Below, piece after piece: positions 38,301-53,649 of a stretch of 64,000 nt of DNA (positions are counted from its first letter, which is position 1; each line of letters starts with the position of its first letter). The stretch covers positions 133,309,715-133,373,714 of the forward strand of contig CM031858.1 in assembly GCA_018697195.1 (NCBI GenBank). The letters are read 5' to 3'. The position numbers and the translations under genes were made by a program. A model generated the notes under the pieces. The model searched no databases, was not told the DNA's origin, and saw only the letters and a list, made by a program, of their open reading frames with translations. The stretch comes from Certhia americana. Its lineage: Eukaryota > Chordata > Aves > Passeriformes > Certhiidae.

Positions 38301-41019
38301 TTAATAAATAGCAGCAAGTGCTCGGATCTGAAACATGGCATGTTCTTTGGGGGCAGCAGTGCCTGCTGTCTGGGGGACCCAGAAGGGTGCCAGAGCAAGA
38401 GGAACTTTCTGGAAGAGGTTTTTGCAACTACTGTCCTAGCAAAAGCCACAGACTCTTCATCTTGCAGAGTTTCAGGTCACATACACTAAATTTGTGTGGT
38501 TAATTTTGTTGTATTCAACATACCCCTGGGGCTCCCCCCATCCTACCCGAGCCCCAGAACCCCATTTCGTATCTCATCTGCAAATAAACAGAAAGCAGTT
38601 GACACTGCAGAACAGATCTGTTTCTGCAAGAGCAAGGTTTGTGCTGAGTATTGTATGGAGCTTGTTGCCATGGGAAATATCAGTGTTTGGCAAAACTTTA
38701 AAATCCAGCCCAGCGTATCAAAGCATCCCACTTCCACTTGTGCACCCACAAAGCTGGGGACAAATTACAATGGTGGTAAATAAACTGTGGAGAGGATAGG
38801 AAATTAAATTTGCTGAATACACATTAAAGAGAGAAAAAAGTAGGCAGCAGCAAGGAAAACAGAAAGGAGAACATCGGTGTGTAAACAAAAAAGTACCAGG
38901 ACAAAAAACAGGCCAAAAGGCAAAAGGGTTAATTAACAGCAACGATTTATTTGACTTCAGTGACACTCAGAGAGAGTCTTGTGATGTCAAACCCAGCCCT
39001 GAAATTACACTGCAATCAGTACTCAGGGTTGCAAAGTGTTCCTGTTACACGGGCATTAATTACACTCACCAGTGGCAAGGTCTCAGCTGTGGTTCCTGGT
39101 GCAGGTGGGTGTGGGGGTGGCCTCAACCCTCTGCTCTTCCTGCCCGGTTTTCTCCTCCTCCCCAAGCCCCACATCTGAGTACCAATACCACCTGTGCTAA
39201 TGCAGGGGCTCAGAATGAGGGGGACAAAGTGCAGCTCCCTTTCCCCAGTCAATCAACAGCCAGCAGAGGAAAAAAGAAGGGAAATGAAGACCATTTGCCC
39301 TTGAGCCCAAGTGATGCTTGGCCCTCCTGATTCCCCTCCAACACAGCACAGACAATCACCTCTGCCAAGCATATCTAGTGTTGGTGCCAGTGAGAGAAGA
39401 GGTTTTCACAGAATAACTATATCCTAAAGGCTCAGAGCTCCAGACAGGAAGGGGAGAATCCAGGAGAAAGAACCAGATACAGCTATCCAAATACTGGCAC
39501 TGAGAGGTGTCTCCAGCCTGCAGACGCAGCCACTGCAGGCTGTCCCGCCTGGCACTGAACTTAAACAGCAGATATTGTAACATCTAAAACCTACTTTGAA
39601 GCTGCCAGACCCTGCCAGCCCTGCTGAGCCTCTGCGGAGTAAGGCAGTGCCTTCCCAAGAGCTCCAAGCCAACACACACTGCATGCTGCAACTATGCAAG
39701 CAAAAGAAATGGTTTATTTGAGCCAACCAATATTAGTAACATGTAGAAATAAAGCAGATCAGTTCCTTACTGTGGGAGTAAGTAATAAAAAATATTTTTT
39801 CTTTAAGTGATTTAAGAAAACAACACCTTTCAGGTCAATTTAAAGTTTGCTTTAGTGTTGAAATCACCTTCAACACAGGCAGAAGTTCTTTCAGAAGAAG
39901 TATTTTTTGGACATGATGTGATGAACCTGAGACAGCACTATCATACTACTGAGGAATTCTCCTCCTCCCCAGCAGCAGCACTGAAAAATTAAATCTCTTA
40001 ATCCTTTGTCCTTTGTTGCAAAGCTTCTACTGATGGTGGTGGTAAAAGCCACTGAAATAGCTTTTCTTGCTACCTACTAACACCAAAAATACTGTAAGTA
40101 CATCAAATCGTGTTCCTCTTTTTGTTCCTTAAAGGCTGTGGCTAACAAAGGCAGCCAACTTTCTTAACTACATCAAACAAAACTATCTTTCCCAGTAAGG
40201 CATCACTTTGATTTCCCTTTAGAAGTATGATGATTTGGGTTGTTTCTTTAAAGATGCACTAGGAGAGGAGCTGCTACACAGTTCACACTACTCACTCACT
40301 GGACTGCTGCTGCCATTCAAAGCCTGGTGTGCAAATAGTACCGACCATATTTTCACCTTGTGTACACTCAGTAATGAGACACTGTCACCTAAACACTCGA
40401 GATCTGTCCTCCTTCTTCCCCAGATACAGTGCTTTATGAAACCAAAGCCTAAATAAACTCATAAAGATATTAATCTCATTAGGTGTGCAGGTGTCCCACA
40501 AACTGGGACACGCTGAACATCAGCACCAAGCCATGTCTTGGATCAGAAACTATGAATACTGGATCAGGCCACCAGCATAATCCATGTCTAAAGCGATAAA
40601 TAAAGCTCATCACCTTCTAGTCCCCCGTTCTGTTTAAGCACCTGTTTGACCGTGCCATGACACGGTTTTGTGACAGGCTTTTGGATTTTGACACAGCGCC
40701 GTAAGTAGGGATGATGTGAGCATAGGGCAGGGATGTGAGGACAAAGCTTTGCCAGCCACCTGACTTGCCCGTGCTGAGGGCCCTTCTGCACCCAAAATAT
40801 GAGGTATTTGTGCAGTCCCTTCCCACAGGTCCTGATCTTGTTCTGCAGGTGGGGCTCAGATGCTCTTTGCCTCCAGGCAATGGCTCCTTCCCTCCGACCC
40901 TGCCCAGCTGTAGTCCAGAGCAGCTACAATTACCCAGAATTTAAGTGGCAAAACGCCGGGGAATGTTTATGTTATACACAAATATCTGCTCTATGATAGC
41001 CACGTTGCTTGCATGTGTC
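35341..41019. other. Intergenic, no gene seen
   Basis: No exon recognised. A moderately GC-rich stretch at 36.2-37.7 kb carries overlapping sense and antisense open frames (for example 36576-37223 plus), Ser/Pro/Ala-rich and without known similarity. A short CA repeat occurs near 37925-37938, just after an A-run. Confidence 0.5.
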
Positions 41020-41670
41020 CTTGGCGGAGGTGAAGCCCCGGTCGCTTTCCGCGGCTCCAGCCCTGTCAGGCAGCGCTATCTCCCGTCCGTGGGGTCACCC
41101 AGGCCGCTCTGCACACGCAGTACTGTCCTTGCCAGCCATGCCAACACTGCACCAGAGCCAGGGGGCTCTTTCCTTTGGTTTTCCTTCCCGTGGCACCTCC
41201 GCATCCCTCCCTGTGGTACGGCGGTGTGAGGTGAGATGAGCCGAGAGCTCTAAGAGCTGTAGGGGCTGAACTACAGAGAGGCTGGAGGAGGAGGAGGAGG
41301 AGGCGGAGGAGGAATAATAATGCCCTGCAGCCTCCTCCTCTGCCGCCTCCTGAGGCCGGCGGTGATTCCCGCGGGGGTCCCGGGCCGCTCCCGCCGGGAG
41401 CCGCCGCCGCACGGACAGCCCCGGTTTGTGCCGGTGCCGACCCGGGCTGCCCGACCCGAGCGCGGGGCTGTGCCCGGCCCTGTCCCTCGCAGGAGAGCCT
41501 GCGGACTGCCCCGTGACAGGCGACAGCTCTGCGGAACGCCTCGTTGCCTGCAGCGCCAAGGAGCCCTCCCTGAAAATCCCTGCACGCCCTGCCAGCGCTT
41601 CCCCTCCCTCCGGAGGTTTGCCGCTCGGCGCCTGGGAATACGCTGTCCCGCAAGAGAAGTTGGAGTCACC
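41020..41670. promoter_or_regulatory. Orphan CpG island
   Basis: About 650 bp of CpG-dense sequence stand out sharply from AT-rich flanks. The densest part is about 41325-41660, with many CGG/CCG motifs and GGGCGG-like sites. A GGA-repeat (CCT on the minus strand) lies at about 41282-41313. It is 6 kb beyond the KLF10 3' end and 17 kb from ODF1, so neither gene explains it. A consensus donor on the plus strand (GTGAG|GTGAGA near 41230) is the only splice signal noted. The open frames across it are GC-bias products without similarity. It may be a promoter of an unseen non-coding RNA, or an intergenic regulatory island. Confidence 0.65.
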
Positions 41671-41839
41671 GTCCAGATCTAACTGCATCGAGATTATATT
41701 TCCTTTCTTTCTTTCTTTTACATTTTATAAATAGTCACGCCTTCCTACAGCTTTTTTCCTGGCCTGGTGACTCATCATCGACTCACCATACTTGTTGCTT
41801 CACTTAAGTAGGGCATTGAAAATCCCTTGCTTAAATGGG

Positions 41840-41872
<33 letters not shown>

Positions 41873-41881
41873 AAAAAAAAA
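41840..41881 (+). repeat. Poly(A) tract
   Basis: 31 consecutive A, one T, then 10 more A. It could be the tail of an old retroposed sequence read on the plus strand, but I find no recognisable gene copy just before it. Confidence 0.95.
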
Positions 41882-44800
41882 TCCTCCCAGCTGCAGAATA
41901 ACAACTGACCACTTCATATGGAAAGACCTGAAATAGTTCCTGCTGTGCCATGGCTGGGAGGTTCATGTTAAGATGAATCACTGCGAGGCAGAGCAATGCT
42001 CTCTAGGCCAGCCAGTCTGTAAGTGCTCCTCCTTTCTGCCTGCCCTGCTTCCCTCTGGGTACTTCCAGACGGTAACAATTTCTTTCTCTTTCTTAGTTCG
42101 ATGACTGGCATTTTTTACTCATGTACAGCGTTGAGAATTTCACAGGGATGCCACAGTTTCCCCTTTTTTTCAAAAAAACTTCATGACTCTTTTACCAGCA
42201 TTGTTTCCTAGCGAAAGGACATAGGGGTAATCACACCACCCTGTGGAGCAGCTTTGCTGGCAGCACGGGAAGCTCCTGGGTCACCTCAGCTGTAGCCAGG
42301 TAAGGAGGTGAGGACCCAAAGACACAAACATCTCCCAGGCTTCAGGAGAAGAAGAGCCCCCGGTTTTGGACTGCTGCCAAGCCAGGCTGGGGGTTTGATG
42401 AGTGGCAGTGCTGGAAGGGAAGGTGAGCCCACGAGTCAGGGCCAGTGAGGGATGCAGCCAATGTGAGGATCAGGCTGCTCCAGTGCCCCCAGCCAAGGCT
42501 GCCATGCAACAGGGATGCTTCTGTTTTCCCATTCCCTAAGCTCTGCTCTGGGCTGCAGAAGCTGGTGAAGAACCAGGAGCAGAGTGGTGCCAGAAGGTGG
42601 GGTGACAGGGTGACTGTCACCTGCAGGTGGAGGGGATGAGGTATCCAGTGGGAAACCTAATTTCCTGTGGTGGGAGTTCCTGGTAAGGTGCCCCACGGCC
42701 CAAGGGTGGGAGGAGCCCCCTTTCCTAGGACAACATGCAGCCACTTGCAGGTAGGAACAGGTGCTCTCATCTCCAGGAAGGCAGGAAGAGAAGGCTGAAA
42801 TCTCAGAGCCCCTGCGTGGCACTGTGAGGGCAGGTAATGGTGGGGATAAGAAAAGGAAATAAAACCACTTATGCTCAACCTAGAGCATTAGAGGCAATCT
42901 GCCTAAACCTGCATAGCAACCAGATGCCAGCAGCAGCACAACACACACAGCTGTAAACAGGGGAATCTCTTTGGTTTTCCTAGCCCTCAGTTCTGCATTT
43001 GCAGTCACTTCTGCCTCAGTCAGGATTATCTGAGGAATACTGATTACAGCTGATCAAGATTTCTGTCTTCACTGAGCTGACTGCATAGCTTGAAGATGGC
43101 TGCTCTGTTCTGTTGTAACGCTGTGGCACGTAAATGCCTTTTTATTTAGCAGCTGCTCCTCTGGTGTGCAGTGACTGGCAGTGTTATGTCATGGTTGATG
43201 GGTGGTCAGGGGACTTGCTTTATTGTTTGCTGGATGGGAGTTTCATCAACATTGTGATAACCCTGCATTTTAGGCCATTAAAGTACTCTCTGTATCCTGT
43301 ATCTGTATTTTCTTTCATTCCAGTCAGGTTGCATGCAATACTCTCTCTCTTCATTTAGGGGAGGTGAGGGCTGCTCTTTCCAAGTGACTGCCAAGCAATT
43401 AAACATTAAAGGCTCTGTTTCCCAAGCAGAAGGGTTTAAACTGCCTGAGGTTGTTGTTCATAATAAGTACTCCATGCCAGTTTCCTGGCTATCCCTGAGA
43501 AGATCCCAGCCTTCACCATTAAACAGTGACAACTCTATGGAATTCAGCCCAGATGGCAATAAAGAGAAGTTTGCGAAGGGTTTTGTTGTTTTTTTTTTTT
43601 TAAAAAAAGGTGGACTTGACAAACATCAGATCCTCTTGTGTGCTGGAAGCAGTCAGGAGACGAGCTGGGCAGAGAGGAGACTCTCTATGTCCTAGCTATT
43701 CAAAGCCACTTATGTTTTACTGAGGCTGTAGGGAATATTTAGCTGAGGCAGGGTGTTCTTGTGCCTCTCCACAGCTGTTAGTTCATGGGCAGTCCTCACC
43801 ACGGCTGTGTCCATTGTTTTGGGAAGTTGTTGCCATGCAGGTACCGCAACATCTACCAAAATTTTCCAAGTAGTTGAAATGAAATCATGGTAACAGCAGA
43901 ACTTTTTTTCCTCAGACAACTACTTTGGCTTTCAGAGCAGACTACACAATCAAGTATGAATTTTCATCAAAACTGTTACCCTAAGAAAGCTTCTGAATTA
44001 TTTAATGCATTTTATATTATGATTACCTGATTTATATCACAGCACAGGAAGTGAGTTAGCAAGTTTCTGTCTTCTCATGAATATAACGAGATAGTTAAAG
44101 ATGTGTTTTGCTCTTGCTCTCTTACTGCCAAAGTATCACATTTTCTTTGGGGCACAACAGAAAGCATTCCAGAACCCCATATTCCTACACATGGAAGCTC
44201 TGTGTGACATACTAAATTACATTTTAAGACCCAAACCCAATTGTTCTAGCTGAATATTACCCTCCCTGACCACATGTTGCAGGAGAAGCAAAGTTTCCTG
44301 CAGAAAATATGTGATACAGAACTAGAACCTTGAGCCCATAATGCACATATTCATTCATCATTTCTCTTGACCTGATTTTGTGCTCCAGCTTTTCTGACAG
44401 ATTGTTTCCTTGGTTATCCAAGTTTGTTGCCAAAGCAGACAAATGAATCATCCATTTACAGTAAAAGTGTGGAGCTGCCAAGGGAATACCTGATGTCGCT
44501 GCATGTGGCGTGCAAGTGCCAGGCCAGCTGATGATAAAATCTTTCCTCTCAGCTCTTTGGGCACAGGCCACATCTGCACTGTGGCTGAAGACACCCTGTG
44601 CCAGGATGACAGGACTGGCTGGTTAAGTGTGTCCTGAAATAGCACTGCTGAATGGTAAAGCTCAGGAGGGAAAACCTCAGAAAGCCACACTCACAGGCAG
44701 GTCCTGGTTCTTGTCTCAGCTGAATCTGGGGATTCAGACAAGCTGACCCAGCTCAGGACCCTCCTTCTTTTAAAATACATATTAGTTCACTCATGGAGCA

Positions 44801-47340
44801 TCTAAGCCTCCCACAAATACTCCTGTTGTAATGGAAATCATTCTTTTCCAAACCACAAGGAAAAATGCTTGCTTTTTCCAGCCTTCTCTCCATCCTCTCT
44901 GGAGATTAAAATCCCTGAACACTTGCAGAGTTCTCAGGACATGTGCAGGGTGCCCTGGCACTGCAGTTCCCTACTGCTGATCTGTTTGGGTGTGATAACC
45001 AGACCTCAAGCTCCCTAACCTATCCTGCTGATGCCAGTCCTGTGACTGGAATGAGCTGCCTGTGCTACACCCAGGGCAGGCGGGCACCCTCAGCCTCCCT
45101 CTCCTGCTCTCCCCCAGTGCCAAGGGAGGCACACCAAGTGTGGGGTGGTATTGCTTTGCTTTGGACACAGGGGCTAGCTCCCTCCTTCCCCAGGACAATT
45201 TGTTGTGACACCCCCACTGCTCTTCCCTACTGCAAGCCGAGACACAGAATGTCTCACTCCAGCTCCTGCAATCGATGTCAGGACTGCAGCATCAACTTTT
45301 ATATGTGTGCATCACTTCAGAGTGCAGTGCTAAGCAACAAGCTGGAGGGTTTATAGATACTTCCAAAATCTTCTACCAAGAATGTATGCTGTCTCTTGGA
45401 TCCCTTTGGATTAACTCTCCAGAGCCAGATGTTTGCACAGCAAATGACAGCTTTGGCCACCCTGGCAAGCCCTGCCACAGCCAGCACCAGCCAGTGTTGG
45501 CATCCAAGTACTAATCGTGGGGGGTGACTGAGAGTGTCTTGGTTTGCATTTCTGTTTGGCTTCATCCTTGAACCCAAACAGGAAGAAAAAATACAGGAGG
45601 TGTGCCTTATACAGGAATAAAGAGGTTCTAATTATTTACAGCAAACTGTAGAAAATTCATAAAGATCAAGCTTCCTACTATGCAGCCAAATTTGATTGCA
45701 CAATAAAGTTAGCATTGAAAAGGTGTCTAATAATGCTTTTTCAACTATATTTTTCAGGTTAGCCTTGGATTAAACCCCAAACCAGCTGATGTAATTTCCA
45801 GCTGGCTTTCATGGTTAAGCTTTAAAAATGGCATGAGGTAAGTTCACAACTATGACTCTGTCTTCAGCTGGAACCAGCCAGAAGAGCACTTCTTTCTGTT
45901 AAGTTCTGTACTTAGAGGGAGAAGCTGTATTTTATTTAGCTCACAGCATGCCAGAAACAAGCTTCCCTCAGCAGCCTCCCAGCAGTGCAGCCAGTGGGTG
46001 GTGTCAGGGCACAGCCCGTGGTGCGTACCTCCAGAGTGTGCTGCTACTCAAAAAGCACCAGCAGCTGCTTTTACTTCAGAAAACACAGGCAGCAGAGATG
46101 GTCACGGCACGGAAAGGCACTTTCTTCCTCTGTTATTGCATGGCAGCATGAGAGTGCTTGCCTGGAAAGTCAGATCCAAGTTCAGCTCCATGCTGAGACA
46201 GAGGGGCTTCAAAGCCCACCGCATGCACTGCTGAGAGGGACAGGGCCATTGCATGGGCACAATACTGATAGGGACATGGCACGTTCTTTATGCTCTTCTT
46301 CTGCAGGGCTGCAACACAAAATGGTATTCAAGGATCAGCATGACAGGCACAGCTGGTGAGGGGACATCGTTCCTAGTCCAGTGGCTACTTGCAGATGTGG
46401 AAAGGTCTCAGACCCAGAGCTCTTACAGTATTTTATCTCATGGCCATGAAATGAGAAATACCTTGAAACAAGATGGTGGAACAGGACTCACATCTCACAT
46501 TGCTGGGGAAGAAGCCTCTCTTTTGCATTGGGCTATGATGGCATATTCCACCTGGAACAAGAAGGGCAATGACTCAGGCGCTCCCTACACAGGGCCCTGT
46601 GTCACACAGGATACGGTAAGGAGTGCCTCTGCCCCAAACCCACAGCAGGGAAGGGCAGTGAGTCAGCTTCCGTGCTGATTGTGAAATCTGGGATCCCTGC
46701 AGGCAGGAGAGTTGGAGCGGGAGGCAGGAGCCCACAGGAGCAGTGCCAATGGCCACCACTGGCACACAAGGGGAGCAGGGAGAGAAGCCAGGTTGCCCAG
46801 CCTCTGCCATGCGATGGGAGAACCCCATTTCCCTGCTCTCCTGCTGGCAGGGCACTCCTGCAGCGACAGCTCTAACAGGACAGGCAAACCCCCAGCCAGG
46901 AGCCCATCGCGGTGGCAGCACCACACCCTGGCCCAGGGGAGGGCCACGGGAGCCGGGTCCCACACTATGGGGACAGCAGCCACCACCTCTGCCGGACAGC
47001 CAGGCCACCAGGAACACCACCGGGTTCCTTCCGGGGAAGGCAGTGCAATCACCGACAAAAAGGAAATACTTTTAGTCAGCGTCCTAACGGCCCACGTGGG
47101 CATGGTTAGTTTTGGGTGCTGAAAAAAAGCAGGGGGATGAAGAGCTGGGACAAAAAACTGAAAAACAAAGCAAAATAGAGACACAGAGTAGTAAACACAG
47201 ACTTGAAATTCAACTCCTGTGCATTTTATAGTGCTTAAAAAATATTAAAAAATTTAGAGATAGTGTTCCATTGGTCAGGGCAATTTTATTTTCAGGTTAT
47301 TTTCCTTACAAAGGGATAAGTTCCACTATGAATTTTAAAA
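41882..47340. other. Intergenic, no gene seen
   Basis: Non-coding sequence between the orphan CpG island and the KLF10 3' end. Open frames reach 173 residues (46663-47184 minus) in a GC-richer stretch at 45.9-47.1 kb, but overlapping frames in both directions argue for chance openness. No repeat family recognised. Confidence 0.5.
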
Positions 47341-47349
47341 AAAAAAAAG

Positions 47350-48597
47350 TCAATATTAAAGAAAATTGGTTTATTGTAAACAAAGTATAAAGTACAACGT
47401 AAGAAATGTGCAAATCTTTAAAGTAGTCACAAAAAAAGCAGATCTAATACACTATTTTCAAACCATTCACTTTCTGATATGTGTCCTCAATATAATATGA
47501 TAAAATACAAATAGTGAAAATTGATGCATTGTCACAAAAGCTGGTTTAAATTCTAGGCCGGTGTCTTTGCTGCCTTGTTTCCCTCTTTGAATCACAATTT
47601 TCTAATTTAATACAATACATAATATATCCATTTCAATTTTAATATAAACCGCCTTTCAAAGAATAACACAATCAAAAAGCCTAAGGTTCTTGGTTTTCTT
47701 CTTTAATTAACCCAAGTAGTTTACAGTTACCAAGTCTGTCTTCAAGGTGCCCCGTTATCCACTCATGACAAGCGCAATGAGAAGGTGGAAAGGAAACCAT
47801 AAACATAAACAACACAAAAGCAGAAGCATCATGCGATGCCCAGGTATAACCAGCTGTAACAATCACAAAGCTTGCCAAAGCAGCTGGGAAAACATTACAA
47901 AGCTAGTAAGGATTCAGAAACGTTCCTGCCCTTTGACTGCCCATGCAGTGCCCCTGCATTCCTATATCCCAAGCCCCTCTGGACACAGCAGTGCAAAGCT
48001 GGGTGTGTAAACTATCCCATGCAGGAGGAGGTGCCTAAAATCTCCAGGAATCTGGCACCAAATCATCAATTATGATGGGCTGGAGAACAGTTAGGAGGAG
48101 AAGATTCCTACCAAGCAAAGGTGGCAGAAGTAGCAAAACTGATTTAGATTATCTTACGCCGGTGGGTTCTGGGCTTTCAAGCCTGTGCCTGCACATTGCT
48201 GCTGTCCTTGTCTGCGCCTACTGAAGATGGACAATTGACAGCTAAAATTGGAGTTGGTCTCAAGCATGAGCAGCAAATTCTCAGGAACACTAGCATGGGA
48301 CTGGATCTAGAGCATACACAAGTGATTTGCAAATTCAAAACTGACACAATGTGGCTGCCCTGCTCTAGAGCCTTCCCTTTCTTTCTCTCCTCACCAGTGC
48401 AAAAGACACCCGCCATTCCAGTCAGCCACTGGTTCTCCCAGCATCACCTTTAGTGACTGAGAGCAGGCTGCCTTTGCCTCTCTGTACTGCTGTCAGCAGC
48501 CAGTGCGGGAGAAACACAGACCGGGAGAAAAAGCTTTTTTTCAGCCGGCCTATCCCAGCAACAACAGTTAATTCCACCGTCTTCAGAGCAAGTCCTT
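47350..48597 (-). other. KLF10: KLF10 3' UTR
   Basis: About 1.25 kb follow the KLF10 stop codon on the minus strand. The distal 400 bp (47350-47750) are very AT-rich, with several ATTTA-type motifs on the gene strand, as expected for an unstable immediate-early mRNA. The end is set by the AATAAA at 47370-47375; cleavage would fall near 47350. Confidence 0.75.
47370..47375 (-). terminator. KLF10: KLF10 polyadenylation signal
   Basis: TTTATT on the plus strand is AATAAA on the gene strand (TACAATAAACC context), about 1.2 kb after the stop codon. No earlier canonical signal stands out as better placed. Confidence 0.7.
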
Positions 48598-50971
<2,374 letters not shown>

Positions 50972-51539
50972 TTCTTACTCCTGTTTTGGTTAAAGAAAAA
51001 ACAAGAAACTTTAAACCTGAAGCTAAGTTTGAGTATTTAGCAGCTTGTAAGAAGGCATTGTTAAAATCAAACAGGGCAACCTGTGCAAGATAAATACACT
51101 TGACGCACCTGTATTTTCTTGCCTTCTTTCTTATTTATGCAATATTTTTATGAAGTTGCTAGTGAGGGAATCTGGCCATCAGATGAAAATTATACAATTT
51201 CTTGAGACAAAAGAACTATTCTGGATCTTAAGTATGTTAAAGTTATTCCACACTGCAAGAGCTGTGTCTGAGAACTTAAGAAAAATCTTCACGCCCCCCA
51301 AAAAAAGTAAATCAAAACTTCCTCCACCATCCCACCTGCCTTCTATTTTTGCTTTGGATGCACACAGCCCTCAGCATTGAGCTTATTTTGGCACATGAGA
51401 AAGGACTGCATTGGGGCTGATTCACATTTCCTTCGGAAGGTATAAGCAACAAAAAGCGTTCTAGAAAATACTCTCACACACACGTACGTGCAAGGGAAAC
51501 CAGCTGTTTGTAAAGGTGAGATCCAGGCGCGGATATCCA

Positions 51540-53380
51540 CACCGCGCTCCGTGTCCCACACCGGCCTCCCTTCACTCCCCGCCCGGCCCTCACGCAGGGC
51601 TGTGGGCGGGGCGAGGGCGCGGGCCCCGCCCCCGGCTGCTGGGCGCGCGCCACCCTCACCTCAGCGCACCCCGCCGGCCGCCCCCGCGCGCGCCGCCCCC
51701 GCCCTCCGCTATTGGTTCCCCCGGAGCCGCGCCGGGCGCCCATTGGCCGGCACCGAGCAGGGCGCGGCCCGGGGCGGGGCACCTGAACAAAGCGTGATCG
51801 GGCGCCGCCGCGCGCCGACCTTTCCCCCAGTTCCCCCGCGCGGCGCCCCCGCCTCCGGCGCGCGGCGGGCTGTGAGGGCGGGCGGGGGGAAGGAGGCCGG
51901 GCGGGAGGAGCCGCCACAGCGGGCGGGGGCCGGGCCGGGGTCAGCGCCGACACACCCGACACCGCCCGCCTCGGGGGAAGGGAAGCCAAGCGGCGACCCT
52001 GCGGGAAGCGGGTTACGGGGGCGGCGGCCGGCTCTTCCCGCAGCGCCGCTCCGCTTCCCCGCCGCCGCGCCGCCCACCCCGCGTGGCGCCGGGATCCCCC
52101 CGGTTTTCTCCTCCTCCCTCACCGCTGCCACCTGGTACATGCAGCCGCCGAAGCCAGCGCCCGTACCCGGTCGGGCATGCAGGCACAAGAGGCTGCACGG
52201 CGCCGGACCGGCGCTGCCAACAGGTTCTCGGTGGCTTCTCTCTCTCCTTCCCTCCCTCCCGCGGCTTTCCTCGCTGGCTTGTCCCGCGGAGAGCTCTCCA
52301 CGCGGGTGGCTCTCCTACAGCCCACCCCAGCAGCTCAGTCCCCCACCGCGACTCAGCCCCTCCGGCCGCCGCCCCAGCCCGGTCTCCCGCCCGCGGTGCC
52401 TCCTATCGTGGGTCGCCCCCGCACGTGTCCCCGTGCCGCACCACCCCCGGGGAGTCCCTCCGTCGCAGCCGCCCCGACCCCCCGGGATGCCCGGGTCGCT
52501 CACCGGAGGAGCCCAGCCCGCCCCGAGGTGCCGCCGCCGCTCTCCCGGTTTTCCTCTTTTTGTTCGCCGCTCCCCACTCGGGCGGCGGCGCCCCCGGGCC
52601 CGCGCGCGGGGGGGTGGGCGGGGCCCACGGCCTCCCGCCGGCCAATCGCCGGCAAAGGTGTGTGGGGCGGCGGCCAATGGGCGCCGGGCGGCCGCGCGTG
52701 ATCGGCGGCCGCGCGGCGGCGTGGCCGGAGTGTCGGCGCGGCGTGTCCCCGCCGGCGGCTGAGTCAGGGCGGCCGCCCCCGCCCCCCTGCCGTGCCCTTC
52801 CCTTCCCTCCCCGGCATCCGTGTGGGAGCGGCGGGGGCGGCCCGGCGCTTCCTCCTGCATGAGGTCACACGGCAGCGGGGGGGAGGGAACAGCCTCCCCG
52901 GCGCGGCCCCCGCTCCCCGCCGGGCTGAGGTGAAGCGGGGCCGCGGGCGGGGGGGGAGGCAGAGAGCGGCGCGGTCGTTCCGACCTCTTCGGGCCTTGCT
53001 GGCCCATCCCGGTGGCTGGGCGCGCCCGCGGACCCGGTGCTGTGTGCTGGCAGCACTCGAGGGGTGCGGGAGGTCGGTGCCACACGTCGGGAGCAGCCCG
53101 ATGTGCGCCGGGGCTGGGCGCAGTCCGTGTCAGCCCAGGGCGCGGTTGTTGGCGGCAGAGCCGAGCGAGGCCGCAGTCTGAGGAGACCCCAGGCCGGTCC
53201 GCCCCGCGGGGCTCGGCCGTGTCTGCCCGCGGCTGCCTCGCCCTCTCCACGGCTGCAGCGGCCCGGCCGGCTGCGGAACAGCTGCGGCTTAGCTGGGTCA
53301 CCGCTAATCGCGTTACCCCGCAGGCTGCGGCGCGCCAGCAGGGCGAGAGCCGTGTGATCCGTGCTGCTCCGTGCAGGGTT
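51540..53380 (-). promoter_or_regulatory. KLF10: CpG-island promoter of KLF10
   Basis: This is the largest CpG island in the window, covering the probable exon 1 and the start of intron 1. Upstream of exon 1 are CCAAT boxes at 52642-52646 and 52674-52678, numerous GGGCGG/GGGTGGG Sp/KLF sites (possible autoregulation) and a perfect AP-1 site TGAGTCA at 52760-52766. Further ATTGG motifs, which are CCAAT on the gene strand, lie at 51711-51715 and 51742-51746. The AP-1 site fits known induction of KLF10 by growth factors and TGF-beta; binding is inferred. Many long open frames cross the island, but they are GC-bias artefacts. Confidence 0.8.
52132..52300 (-). other. KLF10: Probable KLF10 exon 1 (5' UTR), upstream end unknown
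   Basis: A strong minus-strand donor (TACCAG|GTGGCA) lies at 52131/52132. The bases before it, read in frame, give GFGGCMYQ, which lines up with the FGASLQQ that ends human coding exon 1. This suggests the homologous exon, but the position of the human ATG is not ATG here. Spliced to the exon-2 acceptor at 50980, the in-frame ATG at 52138-52140 reads four codons and stops. Other donors in the island (51659/51660 and 52503/52504) could serve alternative first exons. The right end given is nominal. Confidence 0.5.
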
Positions 53381-53649
53381 TAAGGCGAGCTCTTCTTCCC
53401 GTCAGAAAGTTGTAATGAAAGTAGAAAGAGCGACTGTGTATGTCAGGACCTGAGAAGCCGGATCCAGGCCAGGCTGCAGCTGTGACTGGTGTTGGGCTCT
53501 AGAAATGCTATTGATGCTTCGTTATAGTTCAGTTTCTTTCCTCCTGCTTATTTAGCTTCACTTAAGAAATATCCCCTCCTACTCCTAAGTGGTCCAGTGT
53601 TGTTTGGTCAGAGCCTTTTCCTTTTTTTTTTTTTTTTTTTTTTCCCCCT
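53381..53649. other. Spacer with poly(T) tract
   Basis: The sequence changes abruptly from CpG island to ordinary AT-richer DNA. A run of 22 T at 53622-53643 lies immediately before the CR1 fragment. No gene seen. Confidence 0.6.

Noticed and set aside
41066..41688. 195- and 197-residue minus-strand frames in the orphan CpG island
   Set aside because: Overlapping low-complexity frames driven by GC content and a CCT repeat (Pro/Ser runs). No recognisable protein.
51488..52762. 424-residue plus-strand open frame, the longest in the window
   Set aside because: It lies inside the KLF10 CpG island and is antisense to the promoter. The composition is Pro/Arg/Ala/Ser-rich and other long frames overlap it. 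No domain or codon pattern supports coding.
52315..53301. 328-residue minus-strand open frame upstream of KLF10
   Set aside because: Same GC-bias explanation. It sits upstream of the probable exon 1 and has no similarity to KLF10 or any known family.
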